Shown here one piece after another: positions 37,061 through 45,755 of a DNA stretch of 64,000 nt. The position numbers were made by a program, and so were the translations under genes. Origin of the DNA: Neorhizobium petrolearium (GTDB taxonomy: Bacteria > Pseudomonadota > Alphaproteobacteria > Rhizobiales > Rhizobiaceae); assembly GCF_017873175.1 (NCBI RefSeq), contig NZ_JAGGJW010000008.1:246503-310502 (forward strand), in the 5' to 3' direction. Position 1 is the stretch's first letter; the number at the start of each line of letters is the position of its first letter. The notes below the pieces were generated by a model that worked only from the letters and a program-made list of their open reading frames with translations, searched no databases and had not been told where the DNA came from.

Positions 37061-37126
37061 ACAAAATCTAAGACTTAGCCTCCGGCTAAGATCTTGATTT
37101 TGTAACCTCTCCCGCCAAAGGAGAGG
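37061..37126. repeat. Double-hairpin intergenic element
   Basis: The first hairpin pairs ACAAAATC with GATTTTGT and, inside it, CTTAGCC with GGCTAAG around the loop TCC. The second pairs CCTCTCC with GGAGAGG. The tandem arrangement upstream of the hydrolase gene resembles palindromic repeat elements of rhizobia rather than a terminator, since no T run follows on the plus strand. Confidence 0.5.
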
Positions 37127-37236
37127 TAAGGGTGCCACGATCTTCCGTCGGGAAATATCCCCGCTCCATGTTTACATGCGGTGCTTGTCAGGAAGGCTTG
37201 GGCAGGCGAGGATGCGCGAGAGAGGGAGGAGAGACG

Positions 37237-38130
37237 ATGGCGATCACCGTGGCGCGGCTCAAAGAGTTGCTGGCCTTCGAGGAGGTTTCGCTGACGCTGA
37301 TCGGCAGCGAAGCGGAGATCCGGGATGGATATGTTCTGGAGCGGCTGCGGTTTCGTCTGCCGGACGGCGGCAAGGTGCGCGGCTTTCTGACCCGGCCGCG
37401 CGAAGCTTCCGCCAATCGCGGGCCGGCGATCCTTTATGCCCATGCGCATGGCGGCCGATACGAGATCGGCGCTTCGGAACTGATCGAGGGCCGCGCCTCG
37501 CTTCTCGATGCGCCGGGTCCCGTGCTGGCGCGGGAGGGCTATGTGACGCTGTGCATCGACATGCCGACCTTCGGCGAGCGGGCAGGCGTCACTGAGGATG
37601 TGGCCGCAAAGGCGGCGCTCTGGCACGGGAAGACGCTGTTCGGGCAGATGGTCTCGGAACAGTCGGCGGCACTGACGTGGCTGGCGGCGCGGCCAGACGT
37701 CGATCCCGAGCGGATCGGGGTCACCGGACTGTCGATGGGGGCGACGCTTGCCTATTTTCTCGCGGCGGTCGATGACCGGGTGAAGGCGACCGCACATCTC
37801 TGTTGTTATGCGGATTTCGCGACGCTTGTCGAAACCGGCGCACATAACCGGCATGGGCATTATTTGACCGTGCCGGGGCTTTTGAAGGAAACGTCCATCG
37901 GCGAGATCGCCGGGCTGGTGGCGCCGCGGGCACAGCTCATCTGTGTGGGTTGGGATGATCCACTGACGCCGCCGGAAGCGGTGGAGAAGGCCTTTGCCGA
38001 GACGGAAGCCGCCTATCTTGAAGCGGAGGCCCTGGGGGCGCTGGTGTTCTTGCCGGAGGCGGGCGTCGGGCACAAGGAGACGCCGGCGATGCGGCGAGCC
38101 GTGCTGGCGTTCTTCAAGAGGTATTTGTGA
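37237..38130 (+). CDS. Alpha/beta hydrolase, dienelactone hydrolase-like
   Basis: A 297-residue hydrolase. The nucleophile elbow G-L-S-M-G lies near residue 167. An oxyanion segment H-A-H-G-G-R lies near residue 69, and the catalytic histidine is probable in V-G-H-K-E-T near the C-terminus. No signal peptide is seen, so it is cytoplasmic. GGAGGA precedes the ATG at 37237 by about seven bases. The natural ester substrate is unknown. Proximity to a plant-glycan locus makes a carbohydrate-esterase role conceivable, but the gene is on the other strand and the link is weak. Confidence 0.82.
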   Translation: MAITVARLKELLAFEEVSLTLIGSEAEIRDGYVLERLRFRLPDGGKVRGFLTRPREASANRGPAILYAHAHGGRYEIGASELIEGRASLLDAPGPVLAREGYVTLCIDMPTFGERAGVTEDVAAKAALWHGKTLFGQMVSEQSAALTWLAARPDVDPERIGVTGLSMGATLAYFLAAVDDRVKATAHLCCYADFATLVETGAHNRHGHYLTVPGLLKETSIGEIAGLVAPRAQLICVGWDDPLTPPEAVEKAFAETEAAYLEAEALGALVFLPEAGVGHKETPAMRRAVLAFFKRYL

Positions 38131-38144
38131 GGCCTGATATCACC

Positions 38145-38390
38145 CTACTTGCCAAGGCCGGTGATGTGAACGCATCTGATGGAAATCTGATCCTTCATTT
38201 TCGACCTGGCGTAACGTGCGATCTGTCCTGCAGGACATTTCTTGTTGTCGAAAAGAACGGCTCGTCCGGGTGGCAAAGTCTGAAGTGTCGGTTGGGTGGT
38301 CACCGTCCTGCTCTGGGCATAAGCCGGAGTGGCTGCGAGCGGCTTCAGCAGAGCCGCGACAGACAAGGCAATCATGGACATGCGATACAT
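38145..38390 (-). CDS. Small secreted protein, DUF6719-like
   Basis: An 81-residue precursor. A signal peptide runs to A-Y-A|Q-S near residue 25. The mature part is about 56 residues and contains a cysteine in N-K-K-C-P-A-G-Q-I and another near the C-terminus, the pattern of small rhizobial proteins with a possible single disulfide. GGAGG lies five bases before the ATG at 38390. It converges with the hydrolase gene. Function is unknown. Confidence 0.65.
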   Translation of the reverse strand: MYRMSMIALSVAALLKPLAATPAYAQSRTVTTQPTLQTLPPGRAVLFDNKKCPAGQIARYARSKMKDQISIRCVHITGLGK

Positions 38391-38493
38391 TCTGGCCTCC
38401 CTTCCGCTCGTTTCCGGGGAATCTATAGACGGGCCGGCGGGGCCACCAGTTGTCCATCCGGAGTAAGGGAGGCCAAAAGGCCAAGGGTGGGAC

Positions 38494-39591
38494 TTACGCC
38501 CCTTTGACCCGCAATCCATTCTGATCGAACAGATGCAATGGCGCGCCGGCGAGGGAGAAATGGACCTCGTCGCCCGGGACGATCTGCTTCTGGCCCTGGA
38601 CGACCGCGAGCAGCTTTTCGCCGTTCAGATCCGCATGGATGACGGTTTCCGAGCCAAGGGCCTCCACCAACCGCACCTTGACCGGCAGGCTGCCGGGATT
38701 GTTCTCCAGCGTGATATGCTGCGGGCGGATGCCGACCGTCAGTTTTTCGCCGGCCTTCAGCTTGTGGCCACGAAGCTTGTGGTCGGCAAGCGGCACGGTG
38801 AGGCGATGACCGCCGCCGATGACAAGCGTGACCGAGCCGGTTTCCACCTCCTGGACTTCGCCCGAGAGGAAGTTCATGTGCGGCGCGCCGATGAAGCCGG
38901 CGACGAAGCGGTTGGCGGGCGTGTTGTAGAGTTCGAGCGGCGTGCCGACCTGCTCGATCCGGCCGGCGCGCATGACGACGATACGATGGGCGAGCGTCAT
39001 CGCCTCCACCTGATCGTGGGTAACGTAGATCATCGTCGAGCCGATGCGGGCGTGCAGCGCGGCGAGTTCGGCGCGGGTCGAGACGCGCAGTTCGGCGTCG
39101 AGGTTCGACAGCGGTTCGTCTAGCAGGAAGGCGGTCGGGCGGCGGACGATGGCGCGGCCGATCGCGACGCGCTGGCGCTGGCCGCCGGAAAGCTGGCCGG
39201 GACGGCGCTCGAGATAGGGCTCGATCTCCAGCATGCGGGCGGCTTCCTGGATGCGCTCGGCGATCTCCGGCTTCGGCATGTTGGAGTTTTCCAGCCCGAA
39301 GGCGAGGTTCTGGCGCACGCTCATATGCGGGTAGAGCGCATAGGACTGGAAGACCATAGCAAGGCCGCGATCGGCGGCGGTGACCTCATTGACGCGCTTG
39401 CCGTCGATCTCGATCTCGCCGCCGGTGACCTTTTCAAGACCGGCAATGGTGCGCAGGAGCGTGGACTTGCCGCAGCCGGACGGGCCGACAAAGACGACGA
39501 ACTCGCCATCGTTGATATGCAGGTTGATGTCTTTCAGGACGTCGACGGCGCCGTAGGATTTCTTGACATCGGTGAGTTTGATTTCGCCCAT
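38494..39591 (-). CDS. Sugar ABC transporter ATP-binding protein, UgpC/MalK type
   Basis: ATPase of a CUT1 carbohydrate importer, 365 residues. Walker A G-P-S-G-C-G-K-S-T lies near residue 36, the signature L-S-G-G-Q-R-Q-R near residue 133, Walker B L-L-D-E-P near residue 156, and the H-loop V-T-H-D near residue 190. A C-terminal TOBE-type regulatory domain follows. It is the last gene of the transporter group, nine bases after the second permease. Such ATPases are often shared between several sugar importers. Confidence 0.95.
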   Translation of the reverse strand: MGEIKLTDVKKSYGAVDVLKDINLHINDGEFVVFVGPSGCGKSTLLRTIAGLEKVTGGEIEIDGKRVNEVTAADRGLAMVFQSYALYPHMSVRQNLAFGLENSNMPKPEIAERIQEAARMLEIEPYLERRPGQLSGGQRQRVAIGRAIVRRPTAFLLDEPLSNLDAELRVSTRAELAALHARIGSTMIYVTHDQVEAMTLAHRIVVMRAGRIEQVGTPLELYNTPANRFVAGFIGAPHMNFLSGEVQEVETGSVTLVIGGGHRLTVPLADHKLRGHKLKAGEKLTVGIRPQHITLENNPGSLPVKVRLVEALGSETVIHADLNGEKLLAVVQGQKQIVPGDEVHFSLAGAPLHLFDQNGLRVKGA

Positions 39592-39600
39592 CGGTGTTCC

Positions 39601-40653
39601 TTATTTAAGCCCGGTGCCGGCAATGCCGGTGGTGATGAAACGCTGTAAAAAGATGAAGACCAGCACGACCGGGATCATCGTCACGACGGTCATGGCCAGG
39701 ATGAAGTGCCACTGGACGTTCAGTTCGCCGGAATAGATGCTGAGCCCCACCTGCAGGGTATAGAGCTCGCGGCGGGACAAGACGATCAGCGGCCAGAGGA
39801 AGTCGTTCCAGCGCCAGACGACCGAGAAGATCGCGAGCACGGCGAGCGCCGGTGCCGTCAGCGGCAGCACGATGCGCCAGTAGATCTGCCATTCGGAGGC
39901 CTTGTCCATGCGCGCCGCGTCGATCAGTTCGTCCGGGATGGTCAGCATGTACTGACGCAGGATGAAGACGCCGGTCGGTGTGGCGACGGTCGGCAGGATG
40001 ACGCCCCAGAGGCTGTTGAACAGGCCGAGCGACGAGATGATCGAATAGAGCGGCACCATGATGACCGAGAGCGGCACCATGAGCGTTGCGAGGATGATCA
40101 GCATGGCGGCGGAGCGGCCGCGGAATTCGTATTTCGACAGCGCGAAGGCGGCCATGGAGTTGACGACGAGGGTGATCAGCGTCGCCGTGACCGTGACGAA
40201 GACGGAATTCCAGAGGTAGCGCAGGAAATCGAAATGCACGAAGGGTTCGGTGTAATTCGACGTCGCGAAGGAGAGGGTGCGCACTGGCTGGCGGTCGTTG
40301 ATATTGATGCGGACGATTTCGCCAGGCGCCTTCGGATCGACCATCTGGGACATAATGCCGATGCGGCGCACTTCCGCCAGCACGCGGGTCGAGCCGTCCG
40401 GCATCTTCGCATTAAAGAGTTGCAGCGGCTTGTCGTAGCCCTCGACCGTCGCCTGGCTGGTGACATAGGGCAGGATCGACGGCGGGAATTCGGCAAGTGC
40501 TGCCGGAGTCTTGAAAGAGGAAAAGCCAAGCCAGACGGCCGGGCCGAACATGATGATCAGCCCGCCGGTCAACCAGACCCAGGTGACGATGTCCGTCCAG
40601 TGCCAGCCTTTGCCGCCCTTGCGACGCAGAATGAAACGCGCAGCCGCACCCAT
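39601..40653 (-). CDS. Sugar ABC transporter permease, MalG-like, with enlarged first periplasmic loop
   Basis: Inner-membrane permease of 350 residues with about six helices. The EAA loop, reading A-A-R-M-D-K-A-S-E-W-Q-I-Y-W-R-I-V-L-P, lies near residue 245 and contacts the ATPase. The first periplasmic loop (about residues 50-135) is much longer than in MalG of Escherichia coli, whose total length is 296. Its start codon overlaps the stop of the first permease by one base, so both are translated together. Confidence 0.93.
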   Translation of the reverse strand: MGAAARFILRRKGGKGWHWTDIVTWVWLTGGLIIMFGPAVWLGFSSFKTPAALAEFPPSILPYVTSQATVEGYDKPLQLFNAKMPDGSTRVLAEVRRIGIMSQMVDPKAPGEIVRININDRQPVRTLSFATSNYTEPFVHFDFLRYLWNSVFVTVTATLITLVVNSMAAFALSKYEFRGRSAAMLIILATLMVPLSVIMVPLYSIISSLGLFNSLWGVILPTVATPTGVFILRQYMLTIPDELIDAARMDKASEWQIYWRIVLPLTAPALAVLAIFSVVWRWNDFLWPLIVLSRRELYTLQVGLSIYSGELNVQWHFILAMTVVTMIPVVLVFIFLQRFITTGIAGTGLK

Positions 40654-41684
40654 CAGCGTTTCCCCTTGTTCTCGTTCTTCCGACCGATGCCGAGCTGGAT
40701 CAACGTGAGGACCACGAGCACGCTGCCCATCAGGATCGAGGCGGCGGCGGCGAGGCCCGGATTGCGGAGCGCCGAGGCGAAGCCGGTTTCATAGATATAC
40801 TGCGTGAGGTAGAGCGTGCTGGTGCCCGGACCGCCGCCGGTCAGCACATAGACCTCGTCGAAGATCTGCACGGCGCGGATCAATGCCAGCACCACGACGA
40901 CCAGGAGATTGGGGGCGAGCAGCGGCAGGGTGATGCGCCAGAAGACACGCGCAGGCTTTGTGCCATCCATCTCGGCCGCTTCATAGAGATCCTTGGGGAT
41001 CGCCTGCAGGCCGGCGAGCAGGATCAGCGCATAGAAGCCCATATGTGCCCAAATCGACACGCCGATCGTGGCGGCGAAGGTCCAGGTGCGGTCGGTGAGC
41101 CAGGTATAGGGCTCGGTGTCGCCGAACTGGAAGAGGATGAAGTTCAACAGTCCCTGGCGCTGCAGGATCCATTTCCAGATCAACCCGACGACGACGGGCG
41201 ACAACAGGACGGGGAAGAAGAAGACGGCACGCCAGAAGGAGCGGGCAGCAAGATCGCGATTGAGGATCAGCGCCGTGATGAGTGCCGTCAGGATCATCAG
41301 AGCGACCTGCAGGATCACGAACCAGAACGTGTTGCCGACGGCCGTCCAGAAGGCGTCCTCCTGGCAGGACATCGGATCGAGATAGTTCTGGCAGGTGAAG
41401 AGGCGGGCATATTGCTCGCCGCCGACGAAATTGCGCTCGGCAAGGAAGAAGGCGGTGCCGCCGGTCATCGAATAGACGAAGTTGATGACGAGCGGCAAGA
41501 GCACGAAAATGCCGAAGATCAGCATGTTCGGCGCCAGGAAAAAGGCCGCCATGCCGCCGATGCCGGTCGACTTCTGCAGGCCGCGCAAAGGCACGTCGAT
41601 GAGGCGCATCAGAGCGTTGACGGGCGCCATGAGGAGGGCGCCGAGGCGGGAAGACGAGGATGAAGTGGGCGAAGGTGACGTCAT
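40653..41684 (-). CDS. Sugar ABC transporter permease, MalF/UgpA-like
   Basis: Inner-membrane permease of 343 residues with about six helices after a serine-rich N-terminal cytoplasmic stretch. The EAA loop E-A-A-E-M-D-G-T-K-P-A-R-V-F-W-R-I-T-L-P lies near residue 252. Start: ATG at 41684 with GGGAG upstream; the frame remains open further upstream through a palindromic element. A short periplasmic loop contains two cysteines (T-C-Q-N-Y and M-S-C-Q-E) that could form a disulfide. It pairs with the MalG-like permease. Confidence 0.92.
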   Translation of the reverse strand: MTSPSPTSSSSSRLGALLMAPVNALMRLIDVPLRGLQKSTGIGGMAAFFLAPNMLIFGIFVLLPLVINFVYSMTGGTAFFLAERNFVGGEQYARLFTCQNYLDPMSCQEDAFWTAVGNTFWFVILQVALMILTALITALILNRDLAARSFWRAVFFFPVLLSPVVVGLIWKWILQRQGLLNFILFQFGDTEPYTWLTDRTWTFAATIGVSIWAHMGFYALILLAGLQAIPKDLYEAAEMDGTKPARVFWRITLPLLAPNLLVVVVLALIRAVQIFDEVYVLTGGGPGTSTLYLTQYIYETGFASALRNPGLAAAASILMGSVLVVLTLIQLGIGRKNENKGKR

Positions 41685-41690
41685 AGGCAC

Positions 41691-41910
41691 GCTCCCTCTT
41701 CTCCCCAGCGAGGAGAAGGTGGTCCGAAGGACCGGATGAGGGGGGCGCAACCAAATTGACGGTGAGGAGAGCGCCTTGTGCGGCCCCCCTCATCGCCTCG
41801 CCTTGCTCGGCTCTTCTCCCCGTGGGGGAGAAGAGGGAGGGCGGGGCCGATGGCATGCGTTCCCCCGGCACTTCCCAGGAGAAGCTCTCCCCCTCTCGGG
41901 GGGAAAGCGA
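41691..41910. repeat. Array of palindromes between binding-protein and permease genes
   Basis: At least four inverted repeats occur in about 215 bases: CTTCTCC/GGAGAAG around 41698-41718, GGTCC-GAA-GGACC at 41721-41733, CTCTTCTCCCC/GGGGAGAAGAG at 41811-41835, and TCCCCC/GGGGGGA near 41885-41905. The CTTCTCCCC...GGGGAGAAG core is a widespread type of rhizobial intergenic element. In this position it could stabilise the upstream binding-protein mRNA and reduce readthrough into the permease genes. Confidence 0.65.
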
Positions 41911-41937
41911 ATTGCGAGAGGGTGGTGGCAGTTGCCA

Positions 41938-43206
41938 TCACTGACCGGCGTCCTTGACCTTCTGGGCGATGTCGGCGTCGATGCGCTGGAAGGCGTCGTC
42001 GAGCTTCAGTTCGCCGGCGAGCGTCTGGCCGATGCGGGTGACGACGGCGGCGTAGACCGTGTCGGACCAGCGCCAGCCGGGCAGCTTCAGAGCGGTTTCG
42101 GATGTCGTCTTGGTCGCCTCGACGAACTTGGTCAAGGCAGCCTTGGCCTGGGCATTGTCGGTCTTGAAGTCGAGACCGCCCTTGTCGACCACGCCCTTGT
42201 GACCGGGCAGGAACAGGGTGCGCTCGGAAAATTCCTTGACGATCTTCTCCTGAGCGAACCAGTCCATGACGACCGCGACTTCCTTCGGGTTCTTGGTGTA
42301 TTTGACCGCCACGAGTGCCGCGCCGCCGGGCATGCCGGTGCAGGCTGCCGAGCCGCAGGGGCTTCCGACCGCGACCCAATCGAAGTTGTTGCCGATCTTG
42401 GTGGCGAGGTTCGCCACCTGCCAGGAACCGGAATAATAGAAAGCGAGCTGGCCGTTGATGAAGTCGTCGGCGGCGGCGCGATAGGTGGAACCCGCGGCCG
42501 AAACCCAGACATCTTTGGAGAAGGAGCCGTCACCAACCCAGTTGACGAACTTGGTCAGGAAGTCCTTCGCACCCTTGTCGAGCGGGGCGGGCTTGCCGTC
42601 CTTGCCGATGTAGTTTGCGCCGTAGGAGAGCATCGGCGCGGTGATGCGGTGGCCGGAGCGGTCGATCGCCATGGCGAACGGGATCTGCTGGCTCTCCTTG
42701 ACCTTCCTGGCCGCGGTTGCCCAGTCATCCCAGGTGGCTTTCGGTCCAGGAATTTCGACGCCGGCCTGCTCGAACAGGGTCTTGTTGGCATACCCCCCGG
42801 TCAGCGTGATCTGGGTCATGAAGCCGGAAATCTGGTTGGAGCCGTCCGGACGCATCCAGTCCGCCTGGGCGCCGAAATTGTCGTCCCAGTATTTGGCGTC
42901 CTTGACCAGCGGGCGCAGGTCGAGCCAGTGCCTGGAGAGATCCTTGATCGCAGTGACGCGGGCGATATCCGGGCCGTTGCCGGCTTCGAGCTGGACGGGG
43001 AGCTGTTCCTTGATGACGCTGTAGGCGACGTTATCGAGGATGACGTTGATGCCCGGATTTTCCTTCATGAAGCGGCCGACGAGGTCCTTCATGACCTCGC
43101 CTTCGACGCCGTCCGAATACCACATGATGCGGACATCGCCGGCGAATGCCGCCGTCGAGGTGAGAAGGGCGAGCGCGGTGCCCGCCAGGATCGATTTCAC
43201 TTTCAT
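41938..43206 (-). CDS. Sugar ABC transporter substrate-binding protein
   Basis: Periplasmic binding protein of the CUT1 family, 422 residues including a signal peptide that ends at A-F-A|G-D near residue 22. The mature start D-V-R-I-M-W-Y-S-D-G and the G-N-G-P-D-I segment near residue 83 are typical of solute-binding family 1. Two cysteines lie close together in S-P-C-G-S-A-A-C near residue 300. AGGA precedes the ATG. The adjacent enzymes suggest an unsaturated uronate-containing oligosaccharide as ligand, which is inference. Confidence 0.93.
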   Translation of the reverse strand: MKVKSILAGTALALLTSTAAFAGDVRIMWYSDGVEGEVMKDLVGRFMKENPGINVILDNVAYSVIKEQLPVQLEAGNGPDIARVTAIKDLSRHWLDLRPLVKDAKYWDDNFGAQADWMRPDGSNQISGFMTQITLTGGYANKTLFEQAGVEIPGPKATWDDWATAARKVKESQQIPFAMAIDRSGHRITAPMLSYGANYIGKDGKPAPLDKGAKDFLTKFVNWVGDGSFSKDVWVSAAGSTYRAAADDFINGQLAFYYSGSWQVANLATKIGNNFDWVAVGSPCGSAACTGMPGGAALVAVKYTKNPKEVAVVMDWFAQEKIVKEFSERTLFLPGHKGVVDKGGLDFKTDNAQAKAALTKFVEATKTTSETALKLPGWRWSDTVYAAVVTRIGQTLAGELKLDDAFQRIDADIAQKVKDAGQ

Positions 43207-43258
43207 GTTCAGTTCCTCCACTTTTATGGACGGGGCCTCCTCCCGTCCGGTTTTTAGA

Positions 43259-45742
43259 TCAGGAAGCGCTCAGCATCCTTGCTTCGCCTTTGGCGGTGTA
43301 ATCCGCCCGTGCGATTACGCGGCCTTCGGCTTCTATCGCGCCGTCGGCCTTGAAGCGGACGGTACCATATTCCGGGTCTTCGACAACGAATGCGCCATCG
43401 GCTTCCTGCTGCGCGGCAAGGCCGCCGAAACGGTTTTCGACGGAAGCGAGATCGCCGGCCTCGCAGACGCGGACGATCCAGCGGGTCTTCTGGCCATATT
43501 GCCGCAGTTCCGCACCGGCCGACGGGCCTTCGGTGGCGGGGACGAGGTCAGAGCCGGCGCGTAGCAGGACGCTACCGTTGCCGGAGCGGGCAAGCGCGAG
43601 GCTGCCGGAGACGCGGGTTTCGTCGAATTCCGCCTTCGGGAACCAGGCATGGGTGAAATCCGGCTGTTCCTCGTAGGTGGTGAATTCGAGGATCGCGAGG
43701 CCGCGATATTGCTGCGCGCGCGGAATGGTGCCGCAGCCGCCCCAATAGGAGGGCCGGCCGTAGCCGAACTGGATGGTCTCGCCCGGATGGTTGATCCAGA
43801 TCGCCGCTTCCGGCTTGTCGCCGAGGCGCAGATGCAGGACGGTTTCCTGGTAGCCCCATTCGTCCCAACGGTAATGGACGGTCGAACCCATGGCGAAATG
43901 CTCGCCTTTATAGTGATAAAGCGCGGCGAAGGAGTTCTCGCCCTGGGCGAAGCGCCATTCCTGATGTTTTGCGTTGCGATGATCGGCGATTGCCGCAAAG
44001 GAGGCGGGGATTTCGAGACCATGGTCGCGCAGGCACACCGCCATCTGCGGCAGGCAATGGACGCGGCGGCCGTAAAAACCCTTGCCCCAGAGAAGACGGG
44101 CGACGGCAGAAAGCTCCAGCGACCGGCCGGCGCAGAGCGTGTGCTCGTAGGAACGCCCTTGCGCTGCCGTGACCATGCCGTGATGGGCGGAGCGGGCGAT
44201 GATTTCGCACAGACGGACGATACCGGCTTTGGCGCGGTCGGCGATATCCCTGTCCGGCGAGAGGGCGGCGAGCGCGGTGAGGCCCTTCAGGTCGATCGGG
44301 AAATAGGGAGCGGAGTTGAACTCCGCCATTTCCCATTTCTCGAAATGGTCGAGCCAGGCTCGAACGCGCTCCGCGCCAACCTTCGCCTGCTCCGAGCCTT
44401 TACGGCCGGAACGGACGAAGGTGGCTTCCGGGAGGAGGTGGCCGGCCAGATAGGCCGAGGTGTGGAAGAGAAGCGCGTGGTTTTCCGAAAAATACCACTG
44501 AACGTCGTTGCCCGGCTCGTCCATCCAGTAGCGGTAGTTGAGAATCGCGCCATCGATGCGGGCACGGGTCTTCTCGTTGATATCCTTGCCCCAGACGATG
44601 CGCGACCAGATGAGCGGCACGAGCGAGAAATCGGCGCAGTCGTGGCAGTCCTCGATCGACGGCAATATCTCCTCGATCATCGCGTCCGTATCGGCGCCGG
44701 CGCGGCCGCTGGCGAGACGGGCGAAGGCACGGACGGTATCGCGCTCGGAATATTCGGACACTTCATCCAGCGTTTCGATGATGCGATCAGACAGGGAGGC
44801 GGGGGCCTCGCCTTGGCGGGCGGCATGGCAGATTTCGACGCCGACCGAGCGGGAAGCGACGAAGCCGCCGGCATCTAGTGTCACACGCAGGTGTCGGAAA
44901 TCGGCGGGTGCCTTTTCCGACGGGCCGACATTGAGGCTCCTGGCACCGGCCGGCAACGTGAAGTCGAAATCGAAACGCTCGCGGGACATGAAGTCGCCTT
45001 CGATCGCAACGTTGACTTTCACCTCGACCGGCAGCGGTTCTGCAAGAAGGAGGGTGATATCGCCGCCGAAATAATGCTGGCGGTCGAGATGCATGCCGTC
45101 GAGCGCCGTTTCGAGGCTTTCGGCGACGTGGCCCGCGACCGGGACGGGGAGGGCGACACTCGCGGCCGGGCCGGAGAGATAGTCGAACTGGTAGAAATAG
45201 CGGGCGTCGCGCTCGGCCAGATCGTCGAAGAAGAGGACGATCTCGTTGAGGCCCGCCGTCAGCGGCAGGTCGAATTCCTGCTTGGCTTCAAGATTGCGGC
45301 TGTAGGGCGCCATCCAGCCGATTTCGGTGCCGTTCAGCCAGAGCACGGCGCCGCCGCAGGTGCCGAGGCGGATTTTCGCCGTGCCGGCGGTCTCGGCCTC
45401 GATATAGGTGCGGGCCCAGGTGGCGAGCCGCGTCGGGCGGAACCAGAAGCCGGAAAGATCGAGACGCGGCGAACCGAAGGGCAGCCACCAGCGGGCGGCC
45501 TCGAACTCGCCGCGCACGTCGGGCCTTTTTCCCCGATAGGTCTCGGCAAAGATCGTTCGGCAGGGATATTCGTGCGGGATGAAGTTCTTCACCTTGGTCA
45601 AGAAGAAGAACGGGTCCATTTCGCCTTTCATCGGCGCGTCCGGCACGTCGAACCGTTCCTGCGCCGTGCGGCCGAGCTGCCAGTACCGGACCGCTTCGCC
45701 CGGCTTCAAGGTCTTCCGCATCCAGTTTGCTTCAGGATTCAT
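43259..45742 (-). CDS. Uncharacterised 827-residue putative carbohydrate-active enzyme
   Basis: No signal peptide is visible, so it is probably cytoplasmic. The N-terminal ~200 residues look beta-rich with a galactose-binding-like segment (G-G-A-V-L-W-L-N-G-T-E-I near residue 130, then G-L-N-E-I-V-L-F-F near 165). Residues ~330-600 look like an alpha/alpha-toroid: W-Y-F-S-E-N-H-A-L-L-F-H-T near 413 and a helix-rich stretch with Y-E-H-T-L near 535. The C-terminal ~200 residues are again beta-rich. This order resembles heparinase/alginate-lyase-like polysaccharide lyases and related hydrolases, but I recognise no named family. It lies 13 bases upstream-coupled between kduI and the binding-protein gene, implying action on the imported oligosaccharide. 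Confidence 0.75.
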   Translation of the reverse strand: MNPEANWMRKTLKPGEAVRYWQLGRTAQERFDVPDAPMKGEMDPFFFLTKVKNFIPHEYPCRTIFAETYRGKRPDVRGEFEAARWWLPFGSPRLDLSGFWFRPTRLATWARTYIEAETAGTAKIRLGTCGGAVLWLNGTEIGWMAPYSRNLEAKQEFDLPLTAGLNEIVLFFDDLAERDARYFYQFDYLSGPAASVALPVPVAGHVAESLETALDGMHLDRQHYFGGDITLLLAEPLPVEVKVNVAIEGDFMSRERFDFDFTLPAGARSLNVGPSEKAPADFRHLRVTLDAGGFVASRSVGVEICHAARQGEAPASLSDRIIETLDEVSEYSERDTVRAFARLASGRAGADTDAMIEEILPSIEDCHDCADFSLVPLIWSRIVWGKDINEKTRARIDGAILNYRYWMDEPGNDVQWYFSENHALLFHTSAYLAGHLLPEATFVRSGRKGSEQAKVGAERVRAWLDHFEKWEMAEFNSAPYFPIDLKGLTALAALSPDRDIADRAKAGIVRLCEIIARSAHHGMVTAAQGRSYEHTLCAGRSLELSAVARLLWGKGFYGRRVHCLPQMAVCLRDHGLEIPASFAAIADHRNAKHQEWRFAQGENSFAALYHYKGEHFAMGSTVHYRWDEWGYQETVLHLRLGDKPEAAIWINHPGETIQFGYGRPSYWGGCGTIPRAQQYRGLAILEFTTYEEQPDFTHAWFPKAEFDETRVSGSLALARSGNGSVLLRAGSDLVPATEGPSAGAELRQYGQKTRWIVRVCEAGDLASVENRFGGLAAQQEADGAFVVEDPEYGTVRFKADGAIEAEGRVIARADYTAKGEARMLSAS

Positions 45743-45755
45743 GTCAGGTCCGCAC

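Larger units (their letters stand above)
36585..37236. other. Intergenic region with inverted repeats, no convincing gene
   Basis: Short open frames exist on both strands, but none has a ribosome-binding site together with a recognisable protein. What stands out is a set of inverted repeats: an operator-like cluster in the left part and two hairpins in the right part, listed separately. The region separates the conserved ubiG block from the accessory block and must hold the promoter of the alpha/beta hydrolase gene. Confidence 0.6.

Noticed and set aside
41776..43257. Plus-strand open frame of about 490 codons opposite the sugar-binding protein gene
   Set aside because: It mirrors the binding-protein gene, begins inside a palindromic repeat and encodes no recognisable protein.
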